Assembly (NCBI GenBank): GCA_949987565.1
Contig: OX465111.1
Location: 6,428,967 to 6,492,966 of the forward strand
Origin: Luidia sarsii
Taxonomy: Eukaryota > Echinodermata > Asteroidea > Paxillosida > Luidiidae
Length of the DNA stretch: 64,000 bases
Direction of reading: 5' to 3'
Position 1 is the first letter of the stretch; each line of letters begins with the position of its first letter. A model generated the notes under the pieces. It was not told the origin of the DNA. It saw only the letters and a program-made list of their open reading frames with translations, and searched no databases. This document shows positions 16,601-24,395 of this stretch, piece by piece. The position numbers were made by a program, and so were the translations under genes.

Positions 16601-18947
16601 CAGCACTCCCAGCTCTCCGCTCTGTATCAAAGACTGGGCCAGTTGGAACTTCAAGTCGGGCCCCCAACTTGGGAAAGACGTAATTTTGACTTCAGGGATT
16701 TAAAACTTCCTGAAATTTTTTGTTCCGATTTCCTGAAATTATGATTTTTTTTGTCATGTTATTTATGTCAAACTGGTATCTCAAACTGCTCAATTTTATC
16801 TGTTAAAACCCTAAAAACTGAAGGGCGCCTGCACCCCTGCCGTGAAACTCGCAGTCGCATCTCTCAGTCGCGTAAGCACTCACTCGCAGTCGCACAATTT
16901 ATTGGCCTTTGGTACATTTCAGGAAATGACTTTGTCGGCCACTTACATCCCTGTGACTTTTGCATTTGTATTGGGTTGTTGTTTTTCTTAGTCAAACAAA
17001 TAAAGGAAAAGCTAACTGGGAACTTCTAGAACAATTTTGAAAAAACAGCAAACAAATCTTTGATTGGATGGGGACTTGAGCCCGAGATCTCTGGTACCAG
17101 CGCTCTTACCATCTGAGATATCCAGCTCTTAGATGGTGGCCTTCCCTAATAGTCAACCAGTCTTTGCCCGGTTGGGGGTGCCAGTCAGAAGCAATTCAAC
17201 CATTAACTGCCGTATATCTCCAGGGATCACGCCCCCTGCCTTCATTCAGATGCAAACAACCAATGGTTGTCAACCTGGTTACGGCAGCTCGGGGAGGTCA
17301 CGCTAAGTGGATGCTGCTTTTGCAAGCAGTTTTATCTTTCGTTTGACTGCCTTTGAGTAAGCGTTCCTGCTTGGATTCGATGGACAGGCTCCAGCTTAAA
17401 AGACGGATTTTGATTTGAAATCGAGCATTTGCCTGGGCTTTTCATTTGAGATAAATACAAACCCACATAATTTCAGTTCACCACTTGTCCAGAAAGAGGT
17501 AGCCACAGAGATCCAATATGATTTTGCATTGAAGAGAATGTACTTCAACTAGGGTTTGCCCTACTCATCGAGTAATTAAGCACTGTGTGCTCAGTGCTTT
17601 GCCCAATTGCCTGCTGAAAAAAAATACAGGCAGCTCGGTTGGGATTCGAGCCTGCGACTCCTGCTTTCTAGTGCAGGCGTCTTAGCCACTGGACCACCGA
17701 GCTGGTCGAGGTCCTGTGGCAAATTTGAATCTGTATAGCAGCAAGCACTGCGTTGCCTCATAGATATAGTATGATGTTGCGTCAAGGAAGATGTACTTCA
17801 AGAAGGGTTGGCCCTTCCCGGTGGGAATTAAGCACTGTATGCTCAGTGTTTTGCCCGATTACCTGCTGGAAAAAAGTCCAGGCAGCTCGGGCGGGAGGTA
17901 GCAGCTTGCTTGAGATGCAGACTGTACAGGTCCTGCCTTTGAGAGAGGTCTTGCGAGGATGGGAAATGTCTGACCCTCTCAATCTCATGAATTAGGAGGG
18001 CCTGACGTCTCAATCCTAGCAGGACCTTTCGCAAAGGCAGAATGACAAGGACAAAACCAAATAGGAAGGGGAGAGCAGTAGGGACAAAGAGGATAGCTGG
18101 TAGGGTGGGATCAAAGGGGAGGGCACAGGGTAGGGTCGGAGTGAAGGAGGTGTTGAGGGGTTAAGATCAAAGGGGAAGGAGTAAAAAAAAGAGTAGTGGG
18201 GAAGTGAACACAAAAGAAACAATTTTGGTAAACATGCACAGGTGTTAATCATTCCCTTTCTGGATGTTGAGGTCATGTAGTTGATTTGTCCAAAAATGCT
18301 TCATCCACATTTTCTCCCGGCTCAAACGGAACCTCTAAATTTGTGAGATTTGTGTAACTTTGGTCCTTTTTAGAGTCGGTGAAGCTGTTTCCCAACTTCC
18401 CCATCCTTTTTTTTCTTTTCAGAATGCCCGCGATATCGTTCTTTTGGAACAGGCATCCCACGCATTGGAGCCCAGTGTGTCTCCACATAATACCGTCACC
18501 CTCTATGTAAGTAGCAACTTTGTTTCCCCCCCCCTTCAATTGGAATTGGAATTGGAATTGGAATTGGAATCGGAATCGGAATTGGAATTGGAATTGGAAT
18601 TGGAATCAAAATTGGAACTGGAATTGGAATTGGAATTGGAATTGGAATTGGAATCAAAATTGGAATTGGAATTGGAATTGGAATTGGAATCAAAATTGGA
18701 ATTGGAATTGGAATCAAAATTGGAATTGGAATTGGAATCAAAATTGGAATTGGAATTGGAATTGGAATTGGAATTGGAATTGGAATTGGAATCAAAATTA
18801 GAAATCGAAATTGAAATTGGAATTGGAAACAAAATTGGAATTGATTAATTAATTGTTGGTATCCTTTTTTTCTCCTCTCAGGAGACGTGCAACGATGCAC
18901 CCGCATCCAAGATGACCCAGCAACAGGAACTGGACACAAGCAAGTAG
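442..18947 (+). CDS. RC3H1: Roquin (RING and CCCH zinc-finger RNA-binding protein), 3' part, 14 exons
   Basis: Roquin proteins bind hairpins (constitutive decay elements) in mRNA 3' UTRs and recruit the CCR4-NOT deadenylase. They act in cytoplasmic P-bodies and stress granules. Exons: 442-574, 1162-1283, 3075-3187, 4699-4884, 5733-5875, 7218-8320, 8824-8984, 10330-10576, 12041-12155, 12990-13183, 13991-14193, 16485-16569, 18423-18506, 18882-18947. Phases agree at every junction: 2955 nt, 984 codons plus TAG. Order seen: HEPN-like end ([16 protein letters not shown]), CCCH finger (C-X8-C-X5-C-X3-H) in exon 3, a long disordered region with sixteen 15-residue repeats, and a short C-terminal coiled coil. 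The family match is clear from the HEPN and zinc-finger blocks. The gene is partial because the RING and ROQ core lie upstream. The family is single-copy in many invertebrates, so RC3H1 versus RC3H2 is not meaningful here. The last exon assignment is the least certain part. Confidence 0.93.
654..1104 (+). repeat. 18-bp minisatellite, about 25 units
   Basis: Unit GGTCCTGCCTTTGAGAAA, period 18, in the intron between Roquin exons A and B. The unit equals one arm of the hairpin core of the dispersed foldback repeat found nearby at 1300-1490. Several reading frames stay open on both strands only because 18 is divisible by 3. Confidence 0.97.
1162..1283 (+). CDS. RC3H1: Roquin exon B (helical segment before zinc finger)
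   Basis: Acceptor TTGCCACAG, donor GTGAGT. It encodes [20 protein letters not shown] and [11 protein letters not shown]. Vertebrate Roquin has the same motif (LVAVRTVVHGLVDYIQNH). The phase-1 start matches exon A. Confidence 0.93.
1300..1490. mobile_element. Foldback MITE family A, copy 1
   Basis: Two inverted arms (about 1361-1414 and 1424-1478) containing GGGCCTGACGTTTCGATCCT and CTTTCTCAAAGGC. Outer sequence is TGTTGCAAACTGCTCACTGA. The same family recurs at least eight more times in the window. No coding capacity. Confidence 0.85.
1612..2001. mobile_element. TTAA-ended MITE, copy 1
   Basis: Starts TTAACCATTTTTCC and ends GGTGCGAAGTGATTAA. The inside shares blocks (GACCGCCATACGGGT, GGACAATAGTGGTGCCCGGA) with copies at 42324-42691 and 57084-57787. 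TTAA ends suggest mobilisation by a piggyBac-type transposase; this is inference because no transposase is present. Confidence 0.7.
2056..2887 (-). mobile_element. Decayed Tc1/mariner-like element
   Basis: Ends CACTGCCGTGCAAAAGTCT and the inverted copy AGACTTTTGCACGGCAGTG, each flanked by TA (2054-2055 and 2888-2889), as expected for Tc1/mariner. The minus strand around 2490-2560 reads [19 protein letters not shown], resembling the NPIENLW region at the C-terminus of Tc1-type transposases, followed by a stop. The transposase is truncated and not functional. Confidence 0.8.
3075..3187 (+). CDS. RC3H1: Roquin exon C (CCCH zinc finger)
   Basis: Encodes [19 protein letters not shown] followed by [17 protein letters not shown]. 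The ligands are spaced C-X8-C-X5-C-X3-H, the Roquin-type CCCH finger that contributes to RNA binding. Donor GTACGT. The acceptor could be after ATAG (3074) or after the next CAG (3077), a NAGNAG-like choice changing one residue. Confidence 0.95.
3211..4075 (+). repeat. 70/74-bp tandem array, about 12 units
   Basis: Two unit types, 70 bp (with GTGTGCCTCAATGG) and 74 bp (with GTAAGCCTTAATGG and an inserted ACATGTAG), mostly alternating in a higher-order pattern. The array starts about 25 bp after the donor of Roquin exon C. Confidence 0.95.
4155..4310 (+). mobile_element. tRNA-derived SINE (family S1)
   Basis: Head GGGCTGGATAGCTCAAATGG resembles a pol III A box and TCAAGTCCCAGT a B box, followed by a unique tail (AGTTTTCTTTGCCAATTTA). 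Further copies lie at 17008-17320 (minus), 35400-35580, 37495-37770, 44860-45090 and 62510-62970. The cloverleaf stems are degenerate, so it is not a functional tRNA gene. Confidence 0.8.
4384..4640. mobile_element. MITE family A, copy 2 (tandem double hairpin)
   Basis: Contains GGATCCTAGCAGGACCTTCC facing GGAAGGTCCTGCTAGGATC twice in succession, so the hairpin core is duplicated. Left end TGTTGCAAACTGCTCACAGA. Confidence 0.85.
4699..4884 (+). CDS. RC3H1: Roquin exon D
   Basis: Completes [13 protein letters not shown] and encodes a basic, helical stretch ending [14 protein letters not shown]. Acceptor GGGCCAG, donor GTAGGT. The phase-2 start and end match the neighbours. The residues after the finger are less conserved across the family. 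Confidence 0.9.
4904..5546 (+). repeat. 120-bp tandem array, about 5 units
   Basis: The phrase CACTGCTACCATAGACATAT recurs at 5011, 5131, 5251 and 5371, an exact 120-bp period. The array begins about 20 bp after the donor of Roquin exon D. The last units diverge. Confidence 0.95.
5733..5875 (+). CDS. RC3H1: Roquin exon E (disordered, DR repeats)
   Basis: Encodes a low-complexity stretch containing [12 protein letters not shown] and ending AWPHQREG. Acceptor TTATCCACAG, donor GTAAGG. Supported by phase (2 in, 1 out) and an open frame, not by direct homology. Confidence 0.75.
5876..7217. other. Roquin intron 5 with small foldback, otherwise unrecognised
   Basis: A small inverted repeat lies at about 6143-6225 (GGAAGGATTGCAGTGACAC facing GTGTCACCGCAATCATTCC). 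A piece near 7125-7155 resembles 58860-58890 (ends in GGCTTTGTGAAATCC). The rest is AT-rich with no coding similarity. A strong T tract precedes the acceptor at 7217. Confidence 0.5.
7218..8320 (+). CDS. RC3H1: Roquin exon F, long exon with 15-residue tandem repeats
   Basis: The acceptor is placed at GAGTAG (7217) after a long T tract, because this is the start that joins exon E in frame ([15 protein letters not shown]). The AG at 7237 would break the frame. The exon encodes sixteen 15-residue units, RNRSxxDQYDxGPSx, then a Pro/Ser-rich region ending [10 protein letters not shown] before GTAGGT. At 1103 nt it is far longer than the other exons. No folded domain is visible; the region is inferred to be disordered. 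Confidence 0.88.
7346..8044 (+). repeat. Coding 45-bp minisatellite inside Roquin exon F
   Basis: Sixteen units with an exact 45-bp period, from AGGAACCGG at 7346 to the last unit at 8021. Because 45 is divisible by 3, the frame is kept. Unit peptide [15 protein letters not shown] varies mostly at the two residues before DQYD and at the last residues. Confidence 0.95.
8321..8823. other. Roquin intron 6, nothing recognised
   Basis: About 500 bp without repeats or open frames of note. It ends in a pyrimidine-rich tract before CCCATCAG. Confidence 0.5.
8824..8984 (+). CDS. RC3H1: Roquin exon G
   Basis: Encodes [20 protein letters not shown] and ends in [11 protein letters not shown]. It resembles the vertebrate LDELHRRRKEIMAQLEE helix in the C-terminal half of Roquin. 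Acceptor CCCATCAG, donor GTGAGT, phase 0 in and 2 out. Confidence 0.9.
9057..10230 (+). repeat. GGGAT/GGAAT-rich satellite with 46-bp higher-order unit
   Basis: Degenerate pentamers (GGGAT, GGAAT) fill most of Roquin intron 7. Between about 9403 and 10050 they are organised into a near-perfect 46-bp period; GAAATTGG recurs at 9446, 9492 and so on. Flanks are more degenerate. Confidence 0.95.
10330..10576 (+). CDS. RC3H1: Roquin exon H
   Basis: Encodes [20 protein letters not shown] and ends [15 protein letters not shown]. The YNPWT segment recalls the YSPWSCDT block of vertebrate Roquin. The donor is GTCTGT, a weak site that is also the first unit of a CTGT microsatellite. Phase 0 out is required by the next exon. 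Confidence 0.87.
10577..11244 (+). repeat. CTGT/CTGC tetranucleotide array at the intron 8 donor
   Basis: Starts at the first intron base after Roquin exon H. Contains pure (CTGT)n, (CTGC)n and a short TA run. A degenerate CTGTCT segment of about 120 bp is duplicated (about 10729-10848 and 10901-11020). Confidence 0.95.
11690..11960. mobile_element. MITE family A, copy 3 with purine-rich interior
   Basis: Left arm TTAGTGGGCCTGACGTTTTG then CTTTCTCAAAGGCAGAGTGA, followed by a purine-rich stretch (GACAAGGACAAAAC onward). The same interior occurs at 18030-18220 and, inverted, at 41440-41580, so the full element is longer than the hairpin alone. Sequence between 11245 and 11690 is mostly unrecognised. 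Confidence 0.7.
12041..12155 (+). CDS. RC3H1: Roquin exon I
   Basis: Encodes [20 protein letters not shown] and then [15 protein letters not shown]. Acceptor TTACCACAG, donor GTAAGA, phase 0 in and 1 out. Supported by splice sites and phase, with a weak family match. Confidence 0.82.
12330..12500 (+). repeat. S1-associated repeat fragment
   Basis: Holds CAGCAGTTAATGGTTGAATT and GGATCCCTGGAGATATA blocks shared with 17160-17310 (inverted), 44870-45000 and 62590-62710 (inverted), where they lie beside the tRNA-like SINE head. A poly-A run precedes it (12295-12310) and a C run lies inside it. The rest of intron 9 (12500-12989) is unrecognised. Confidence 0.65.
12990..13183 (+). CDS. RC3H1: Roquin exon J
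   Basis: Encodes [20 protein letters not shown] and ends [14 protein letters not shown], similar to the GAISRTSKT region of vertebrate Roquin. Acceptor GCCCTGCAG, donor GTGAGG. A GGGTT pentamer array starts directly at the donor. Confidence 0.85.
13192..13855 (+). repeat. TTGGG pentamer array
   Basis: Long runs of TTGGG with GGGAT and GGGCT variants begin within 10 bp of the donor of Roquin exon J and fade toward 13855. Purity falls with distance from the donor. G runs spaced by two bases make it prone to form G-quadruplexes in the transcript. Confidence 0.95.
13991..14193 (+). CDS. RC3H1: Roquin exon K
   Basis: Encodes [20 protein letters not shown] and a Ser/Thr/Gln-rich tail ending SADPQSQQ. 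Acceptor AACTGCAG, donor GTGAGT, phase 0 in and 2 out. Disordered, supported by phase and open frame. Confidence 0.78.
14458..14691 (+). pseudogene. Non-LTR retrotransposon ORF2 C-terminal remnant
   Basis: The plus frame reads [39 protein letters not shown] and then a stop. The pattern FFPRTxxLWNxLP...CFP..Y.L..FK..VN..L is typical of the C-terminal tail of LINE reverse transcriptases. No catalytic part is present. It lies in Roquin intron 11 and is not an exon. Confidence 0.72.
14785..15171. mobile_element. Foldback element with telomere-like core
   Basis: Inverted arms of about 69 bp: 14785-14855 (GCCGGTGTCATGCCAAATAG onward) and 15103-15171 (its imperfect reverse complement). Between them, about 14990-15102 is a degenerate CCCTAA/CCTAAT tract. 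Confidence 0.88.
14990..15102 (+). repeat. Interstitial telomere-like CCCTAA tract
   Basis: Roughly 17 hexamer-like units, CCCTAA mixed with TCCTAA, CCCAAA and TCCTAG. Too degenerate and internal to be a chromosome end. It sits exactly between the two arms of a foldback element. Confidence 0.85.
15484..15857 (+). pseudogene. Probable LINE-type ORF2 3' fragment
   Basis: A 119-residue open frame containing [20 protein letters not shown] and [20 protein letters not shown]. The H-x-C-R-x-E-N-T block followed by a Y-R-D-P-W segment resembles the C-terminal part of some non-LTR retrotransposon proteins as I remember them. There is no start context or splice signal tying it to Roquin. A true gene fragment is less likely. 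Confidence 0.5.
16040..16400. repeat. Dispersed repeat family C, copy 1
   Basis: Inverted relative to 23285-23615. Shared blocks include TACAGCATCCCAGATCGTAA against TTACGGTCTGGGATGCTGTA, and AGGAAATCTG against CAGATTTCCT. A third fragment lies at 33957-34040. No coding capacity. Confidence 0.75.
16485..16569 (+). CDS. RC3H1: Roquin exon L (coiled coil)
   Basis: Encodes [20 protein letters not shown] and KKVLNK with heptad-like leucines, matching the C-terminal coiled-coil position of Roquin. Acceptor GACCAG, donor GTGAGT. Confidence 0.85.
17008..17320 (-). mobile_element. tRNA-derived SINE S1, minus copy
   Basis: Reverse complement holds GAGCTGGATATCTCAGATGG and the B-box-like GGGCTCAAGTCCCC, with the GGCAGTTAATGGTTGAATTG block upstream. 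The sequence between Roquin exon L and this copy (16570-17007) is T-rich and otherwise unrecognised. Confidence 0.78.
17620..17720 (-). mobile_element. tRNA-like SINE, family S2
   Basis: The minus strand reads CGGTGGTCCAGTGGCTAAGA (A box-like) and GCAGGCTCGAATCCCAAC (B box). An anticodon-arm-like stem CCTGC/GCAGG is visible. A partial second copy follows at about 17845-17910. Related copies occur at 28010-28110 and 28145-28235. Acceptor stems are incomplete, so it is a SINE and not a tRNA gene. Confidence 0.7.
17925..18260. mobile_element. MITE family A, copy 4
   Basis: Contains TCCTGCCTTTGAGAGAGGTC, AGGGCCTGACGTCTCAATCC and the purine-rich interior (GACAAGGACAAAACC onward) seen in other copies. 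Confidence 0.75.
18423..18506 (+). CDS. RC3H1: Roquin exon M
   Basis: Encodes [20 protein letters not shown] and ends NTVTLY. A strong T-rich tract precedes the TTTTCAG acceptor; donor GTAAGT. Phase 0 on both sides. Confidence 0.78.
18539..18846 (+). repeat. TTGGAA hexamer array
   Basis: Tandem TTGGAA with TCAAAA interruptions, beginning about 30 bp after the donor of Roquin exon M and ending shortly before the last acceptor. Nearly the whole intron is repeat. All frames stay open because the unit is 6 bp. Confidence 0.95.
18882..18947 (+). CDS. RC3H1: Roquin last coding exon
   Basis: Encodes [20 protein letters not shown], then K and TAG at 18945-18947. Acceptor CCTCTCAG after a T tract. 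No family match is visible in these 21 residues. The call rests on the splice site, phase and stop. Confidence 0.68.
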   Translation, partial: ETCNDAPASKMTQQQELDTSK

Positions 18948-20008
18948 GCCAGGAAATAGTCCAGCAAGCTGGGCCAGTAAGTGACAGTGGCCTTTAGTGT
19001 AACCTCTACCCCATCCCCCATCCCCCTTTACAATTTTGGGCCCACATTGTTCCCCAGATACGTGGATGGCTGCAAACAAATAATAAAAAAAACAAGAAAA
19101 TGGATTCCACCATTGATTCCTTGAAGCACATAGGGCTTGTTACACAATGGGCCATTCAGTGCACCCATTCACAGTCACAGCTGTGGATGCAATGTCCCCA
19201 TTCAGCTTGTACACAGTGGGCCATTCAGTGCACCCATTCACAGACACAGCTGTTGATGCAATCACCCTATCCAGCTTCTAAAACAATGGGCCATTCTTTC
19301 TAACCATCTAAATGGATGAATAGACAATAGTAAGTTTCTACTTTATGTATTAACGTAATCTTGTCTGATATTATATAGAACACTAAACTGATAATTATGA
19401 CTCGGATCGTGTGATAAAAATTAAAATTTTATATGCGGCAAGATTGTTCCGCCATTATTCCTGCATTTATCTGTGTACCAGATGTAAATTTTAAAAATTG
19501 ACATCAAAAGCAATGATAATGTCCGGATCTGTATCTTATATATACGATTCCGAGAAAGCCAGAGTCAGTGGTACCAGCAACAGCAACAATAGAGCAATTT
19601 ATTTTGATGACCCAGCTATGTGGAAATCTGTAGTCGTTTTCTTTTTTTCAATCATTGCTGTACGTTCAATTTCCTCAACCGATTGAAGTGATGCTTGCTC
19701 TCAGTCTGACTCTTTGTACTGAGGACGGTTACTTCTCCGTAGAATCATTAGTAGGTTGGACCTTAATTCGGTGAGGGTCTTACACGAAAGTCCTGTCATA
19801 GCTGAATTTGATTTGTTAGTTTTCCGCTGAGGAGCCCAGCAGTCGTCTGATTTCATGTACGACAAAATATGTTGAGCTGGAAAGTGAGACAACGGCATTT
19901 TAGGGGGGACATGAACTCTTCCGGTGCACCGTCACTTTCAGAATGGTCCTGAAAGGCTGCAGTTTGGGCAGGAATTGTTTAAATTGCAGCATCATGTTAT
20001 ATCTGGCC
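18948..20008. other. Roquin 3' UTR or downstream DNA
   Basis: Holds a short direct duplication of about 67 bp at 19135-19300 (GGGCCATTCAGTGCACCCAT twice) and an AATAAA at 19082-19087 without a GT-rich downstream element. No coding similarity. Confidence 0.5.
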
Positions 20009-20986
20009 ACTGGCCTGGGTGCCCTGCCAACTGGCCTGGGTGCCCTGCCAACTGGCCTGGGTGCCCTGCCAACTGGCCTGGGTGCCCTGTCAACTGGCCT
20101 GGCTGCCCTGCCAACTGGCCTGGCTGCCCTGCCAACTGGCCTGGATGCCCTGCCCACTGGCCTGGGTGCCCTGCCAACTGGCCTGGGTGCCCTGTCAACT
20201 GGCCTGGCTGCCCTGCCAACTGGCCTGGCTGCCCTGCCAACTGGCCTGGCTGCCCTGCCAACTGGCCTGGCTGCCCTGCCAACTGGCCTGGCTGCCCTGC
20301 CAACTGGCCTGGATGCCCTGCCAAGTGGCCTGGGTGCACTGCCAACTGGCCTGGGTGCCCTGCCAACTGGCCTGGATGCCCTGCCAAGTGGCCTGGGTGC
20401 ACTGCCAACTGGCCTGGATGCCCTGCCAACTAGCCGGGCTGCCCTGCCAACTGACCTGGCTGCCTTGCCAACTGGCCTGGCTGCCCTGCCAACTGGCCTG
20501 GCTGCCCTGCCAACTGGCCTGGGTGCCCTGCCAACTGGCCTGGATGCCCTGCCAAGTGGCCTGGGTGCCCTGCCAACTGGCCTTGCTGCCCTGCCAACTG
20601 GCCTGGGTGCCCTACCAACTGGCCTGGTTGCCCTGCCAACTGGCCTGGGTGCCCTGTCAACTCGCCTGGGTGCCCTGCCCACTGGCCTGGGTGCCCTGCC
20701 AACTGGCCTGGGTGCCCTGCCAACTGGCCTGGGTGCCCTGCCAACTGGCCTGGGTGCCCTGCCAACTGGCCTGGCTGCCCTGCCAACTGGCCTGGGTGCC
20801 CTGCCAACTGGCCTGGGTGCCCTGCCAACTCGCCTGGGTGCCCTGCCCACTGGCCTGGGTGCCCTGCCAACTCGCCTGGGTGCCCTACCAACTGGCCTGG
20901 TTGCCCTGCCAACTGGCCTGGCTGCCCTGCCAACTGGCCTGGATGCCCTGCCAAGTGGCCTGGCTGCCCTGCCAACTGGCTTGGTG
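20009..20986 (+). repeat. 21-bp minisatellite, about 46 units
   Basis: Unit GGCCTGGGTGCCCTGCCAAC plus T, period 21. Variants change GGGT to GCT or GAT and AACT to AAGT. All six frames are largely open because 21 is divisible by 3. Encoded heptapeptides such as TGLGALP have no known match. It lies 1 kb after the Roquin stop, perhaps in its 3' UTR. Confidence 0.97.
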
Positions 20987-23284
20987 CCACATGCAGGCCT
21001 CAGCATCTATTCTGAAAGTTACAGCACCCATCCCGTGTGTTTTAGTTTAAAGGGGGGCAAGTCCACACACAGAGAATGAATAGAATAGATTGTATTACGA
21101 GCATAAAACAAAATGTAGTGAGTTTTTCATTGCAGTAAAAAACTACTTCAGCAGCTGCAGGGACCCTGACTCTGGCTTATGTTGTTAAACAACAGTTATG
21201 CATAGGTGACAATGGCCGTGAAGGCATGTTAGCCTTTCTTTGACCAAGTACTGAACTTCCAGAATTTCACTGCTCATGCACAGTATTCACCGAGGACCCT
21301 TTTTTTTAAAAATGTCACTCAACCGGCTCAGATTCTGGCCATGGCTTTGGGTTTCATTATCTGACATCCATCAACGTATGAAGACAAATTATGACTTCTT
21401 CCTTTCTGTAGTGCTCAGCATTTTGGCTTTGACTTTTCAGATAGATGAACTAGTTTAGGACACAGAAGATAAACAAAACATGGCTTCAGTCGGGGTTAGG
21501 GTTAAAAATCAAATCTGAGCCCAGGGCCTCTGTTTGGATAACAAAATAAATGTAAACATGGGACCTTTGAGATACCGTGGTTTGGGTTTGGGCTCAGGCA
21601 TTCCAGACAACCATTTGAAAGTAAAATTCAACCCCCCCCCAAAATGACAACAAACAAACAAGCGCAAACAAACAAACAAACAAACAAACAAAACAGGCAT
21701 TTGTCCTTGCAGTTTTGAGATACATGTAAGCTGTTCCATTTTTGGACAAAGATAGTTTGGAGATAGTGGGGTTTGAACAAGACATCTTAGCAATGAACCA
21801 CAGACGGGGTTTTTTTTTCCCGCCAAGATGTTGGCTGGCAGTGATGAAGGCCCAAAGTCCTGACCCCAAATAAGCCCAGCATCTCAAAGGAGAAAGGGAG
21901 GGAGGGAGAGAAGAGATAAAAAAAAAAGGTCCTCAGTGTATCTGCGCACCATTTGGTGGTGGATAAATGCTGCCATATTGGAGCTTGGGAGAGTTGCCTC
22001 ACCAATGGCACTCGTGATTTAGATGCTGGTTTCCTGGTGGTCTTAACAGCTGTCCAAACTGAATGTGAACCAATTACGTTGTGTTATGTTGTATTTTGAG
22101 TTGCTCAGAAAAAAAGTGTACACTATTTGCATTTGTATGCACTTCTGTGTAGTCTATGTGAGGGTATTACCTCGAGAAACATTGTGGGTTTTTTTATTTT
22201 TGATTTTGTTTGGCTATTTTGCTTCATTCTCTTCACAGAGGGAAAAGTATGAGAAGTTAATGAGATTCTATTCCTCTCTGTTGTCAGTCTGGTTGGACCG
22301 GGTAGTCAACAGACTCCCCATTTTTGTGTTTATTTTCACTGTTATTTATTTGGTATGTCGTTATTATGGGCTAGTGAAATTGGAACACTCATGACAGAAA
22401 AATGGACGACCACGAAAAAAAAACTAAACTGAGCGGAAACCAGGATCTGATTAGTCATGTAGGTCAAAGAAAGTTAACATTATTGTACTTGATATTTAAA
22501 AGGCAAGGTTTCTTCATATGCAAGTGGGCATGCCATTTAACAGTGCATGGTACCATTTGATCAGGAGTAAAAGGTGAGACAAGGTTACCATTGATGGAAA
22601 GGATTACCCGTGCAGGTCTGGGTTACCGGTGATAGACTGTGCAACAAATGGTAGACAAAATTCCCAATTCAGGGACAGGGATACCAGTGCTTGACAGGGA
22701 TACCAGTGACTGTTACACATGGTCCATTGGCCAGGCCAAATGGCCACTGTGTTTTCAAATGATTAGGAACTTTTGTGAATAACTTTGAAATTGTCAGATG
22801 AAAACTCCTAGCACATAATGCAGCATTATTTTAAACAAATCATCTGAAGTTTGGAAAACTTTTCAGACCAAACACAGGAAATAATTCTTCCTAACTGTCG
22901 TCATGAAACAGTTCCCATGGGTTACTGCATTCAGATTGAAGCACTTGATACAAGCAAATTCCTCCAATTTATTCATTTGGAACCTGCTCAGTGGTAACCG
23001 TCAGAACATCCAACCGTTTCACCTTTTACTCTCTGAAAATTGTACTATAGTTGTATTTTACACAACTGATTCAGATCCGGTATAATCTGGATGTGAACTG
23101 TTCCTTACTGAGGTTTATGGCTGCTTTGTCGCCAATAGAAGTATATTATCCTTTATAATGTTGCAGTGCATTTTTAAAGTAGTTTTCGGCCCATAAGGAG
23201 AAGAAGTAGAAGTAGTGTGTTCTAGTGTGTAGCAGAACTGTAATAGCCTCATTCAAGTTAATGCATTGCTGTAAGATTGGAAGG
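20987..23284. other. Intergenic or Roquin 3' UTR, few landmarks
   Basis: An AAAC microsatellite lies at 21651-21692 and a purine-rich GGGA/GAGA stretch at 21890-21930. The rest is AT-rich and I see no exons or recognisable repeats. Confidence 0.45.
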
Positions 23285-23615
23285 TTTGCATCGTAGAAAT
23301 GCCAAGTAGGAGGTTTGCGATAACACCATCTCTAGGCCAGGTACAACATTGGGGAGACGGGAAACAGATTTCCTTCCAATTTACACAGTTTTTAGATGGT
23401 CATGATAGAATCCTCATGTTGAAACCTTACGGTCTGGGATGCTGTACTTCTTTAGAAATCTTCACTCAAACATCAACAAAAATTTTTATTACTCGCGAGT
23501 AATAAACTATTCCTAAAAAGGCCGGTCCGAAACCGTGGCGGTTGTTTGCCTTTTTCTACTTTCTCAGATTACCATTTGAGCTAAAACAAAACTTTACCAG
23601 CGTTGTACTGGGCCT
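23285..23615. repeat. Dispersed repeat family C, copy 2
   Basis: Reverse-complement partner of 16040-16400 with an insertion-like divergence near 23485. No coding capacity. Confidence 0.72.
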
Positions 23616-24389
23616 TTAAGAGAAGGAGTACGGCTTTGAAAAGAACGGGCAAAAGAGCACGGCAAACCTCCTACCATGTCTACCAGCATTTCAGTGTTGT
23701 CATTGAAGAGGATTGAAGAGGATTGAGAAGGTAGACCGACAGTTCTGGGACTATTTCTTGGGGCGAGGTTATCACGTGAACAGTTTTTGGATCGTGATCT
23801 AATTTGATTGCTTTGCAGGATCGGCTGGTCAGTTGTCTTGGCACGCGAATTGGATCCAGAAATAATGTCCCTGGTCATGCTACAAAAAAGATAGCACCAG
23901 AACCATTTCAATATTGTACTTAATACTAGAAACATAGCGCGGTAATGATGCATATTGCTTTTTTTTCACAGAGATGTGATTTTCAGTGGCACCTTTGATT
24001 GTATTTATAATGGTTATGGTTATGAAACCCTGTAACTTTTTTTTTAAGTTTATGATAAAAACTAACATTGCGAATGTACCAGTAATTATTGTAGAAGAAA
24101 ATATTTCTGGGAATGCAAATGCATCCTTCCCGCCAGAAGGCTGATTCCTTTTATTTTTGCATGAACAGAAATACTGTAGGCCTAGGCCTACGAAGTTCTG
24201 TAGGAGATGTAGATTTTCCTTAATATTTCATTCAAGTCCGAATTGCGTGCCAGCTTTTGGAGGTGTTGCAAAAAAAGATTAGACTATTCTTTAAATGGGT
24301 ACTGATATCAACTGTCATGGGTTTGTTTTTTTAGAAAAAAATAATGATATGATCGTGCACACTTGTGTCTTTTGAAAGTTACGTGAAAG

Positions 24390-24395
24390 AATAAA
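24390..24395 (+). terminator. Candidate Roquin polyadenylation signal
   Basis: AATAAA followed within 20-40 bp by a T/GT-rich stretch. If used, the Roquin 3' UTR would be about 5.4 kb and would contain the 21-bp minisatellite. AATAAA at 19082 is the short alternative. Confidence 0.3.

Noticed and set aside
19900..21079. Open frames on both strands across the 21-bp array
   Set aside because: Six frames are open at once, as expected from a 21-bp repeat; no start context, homology or codon constraint.
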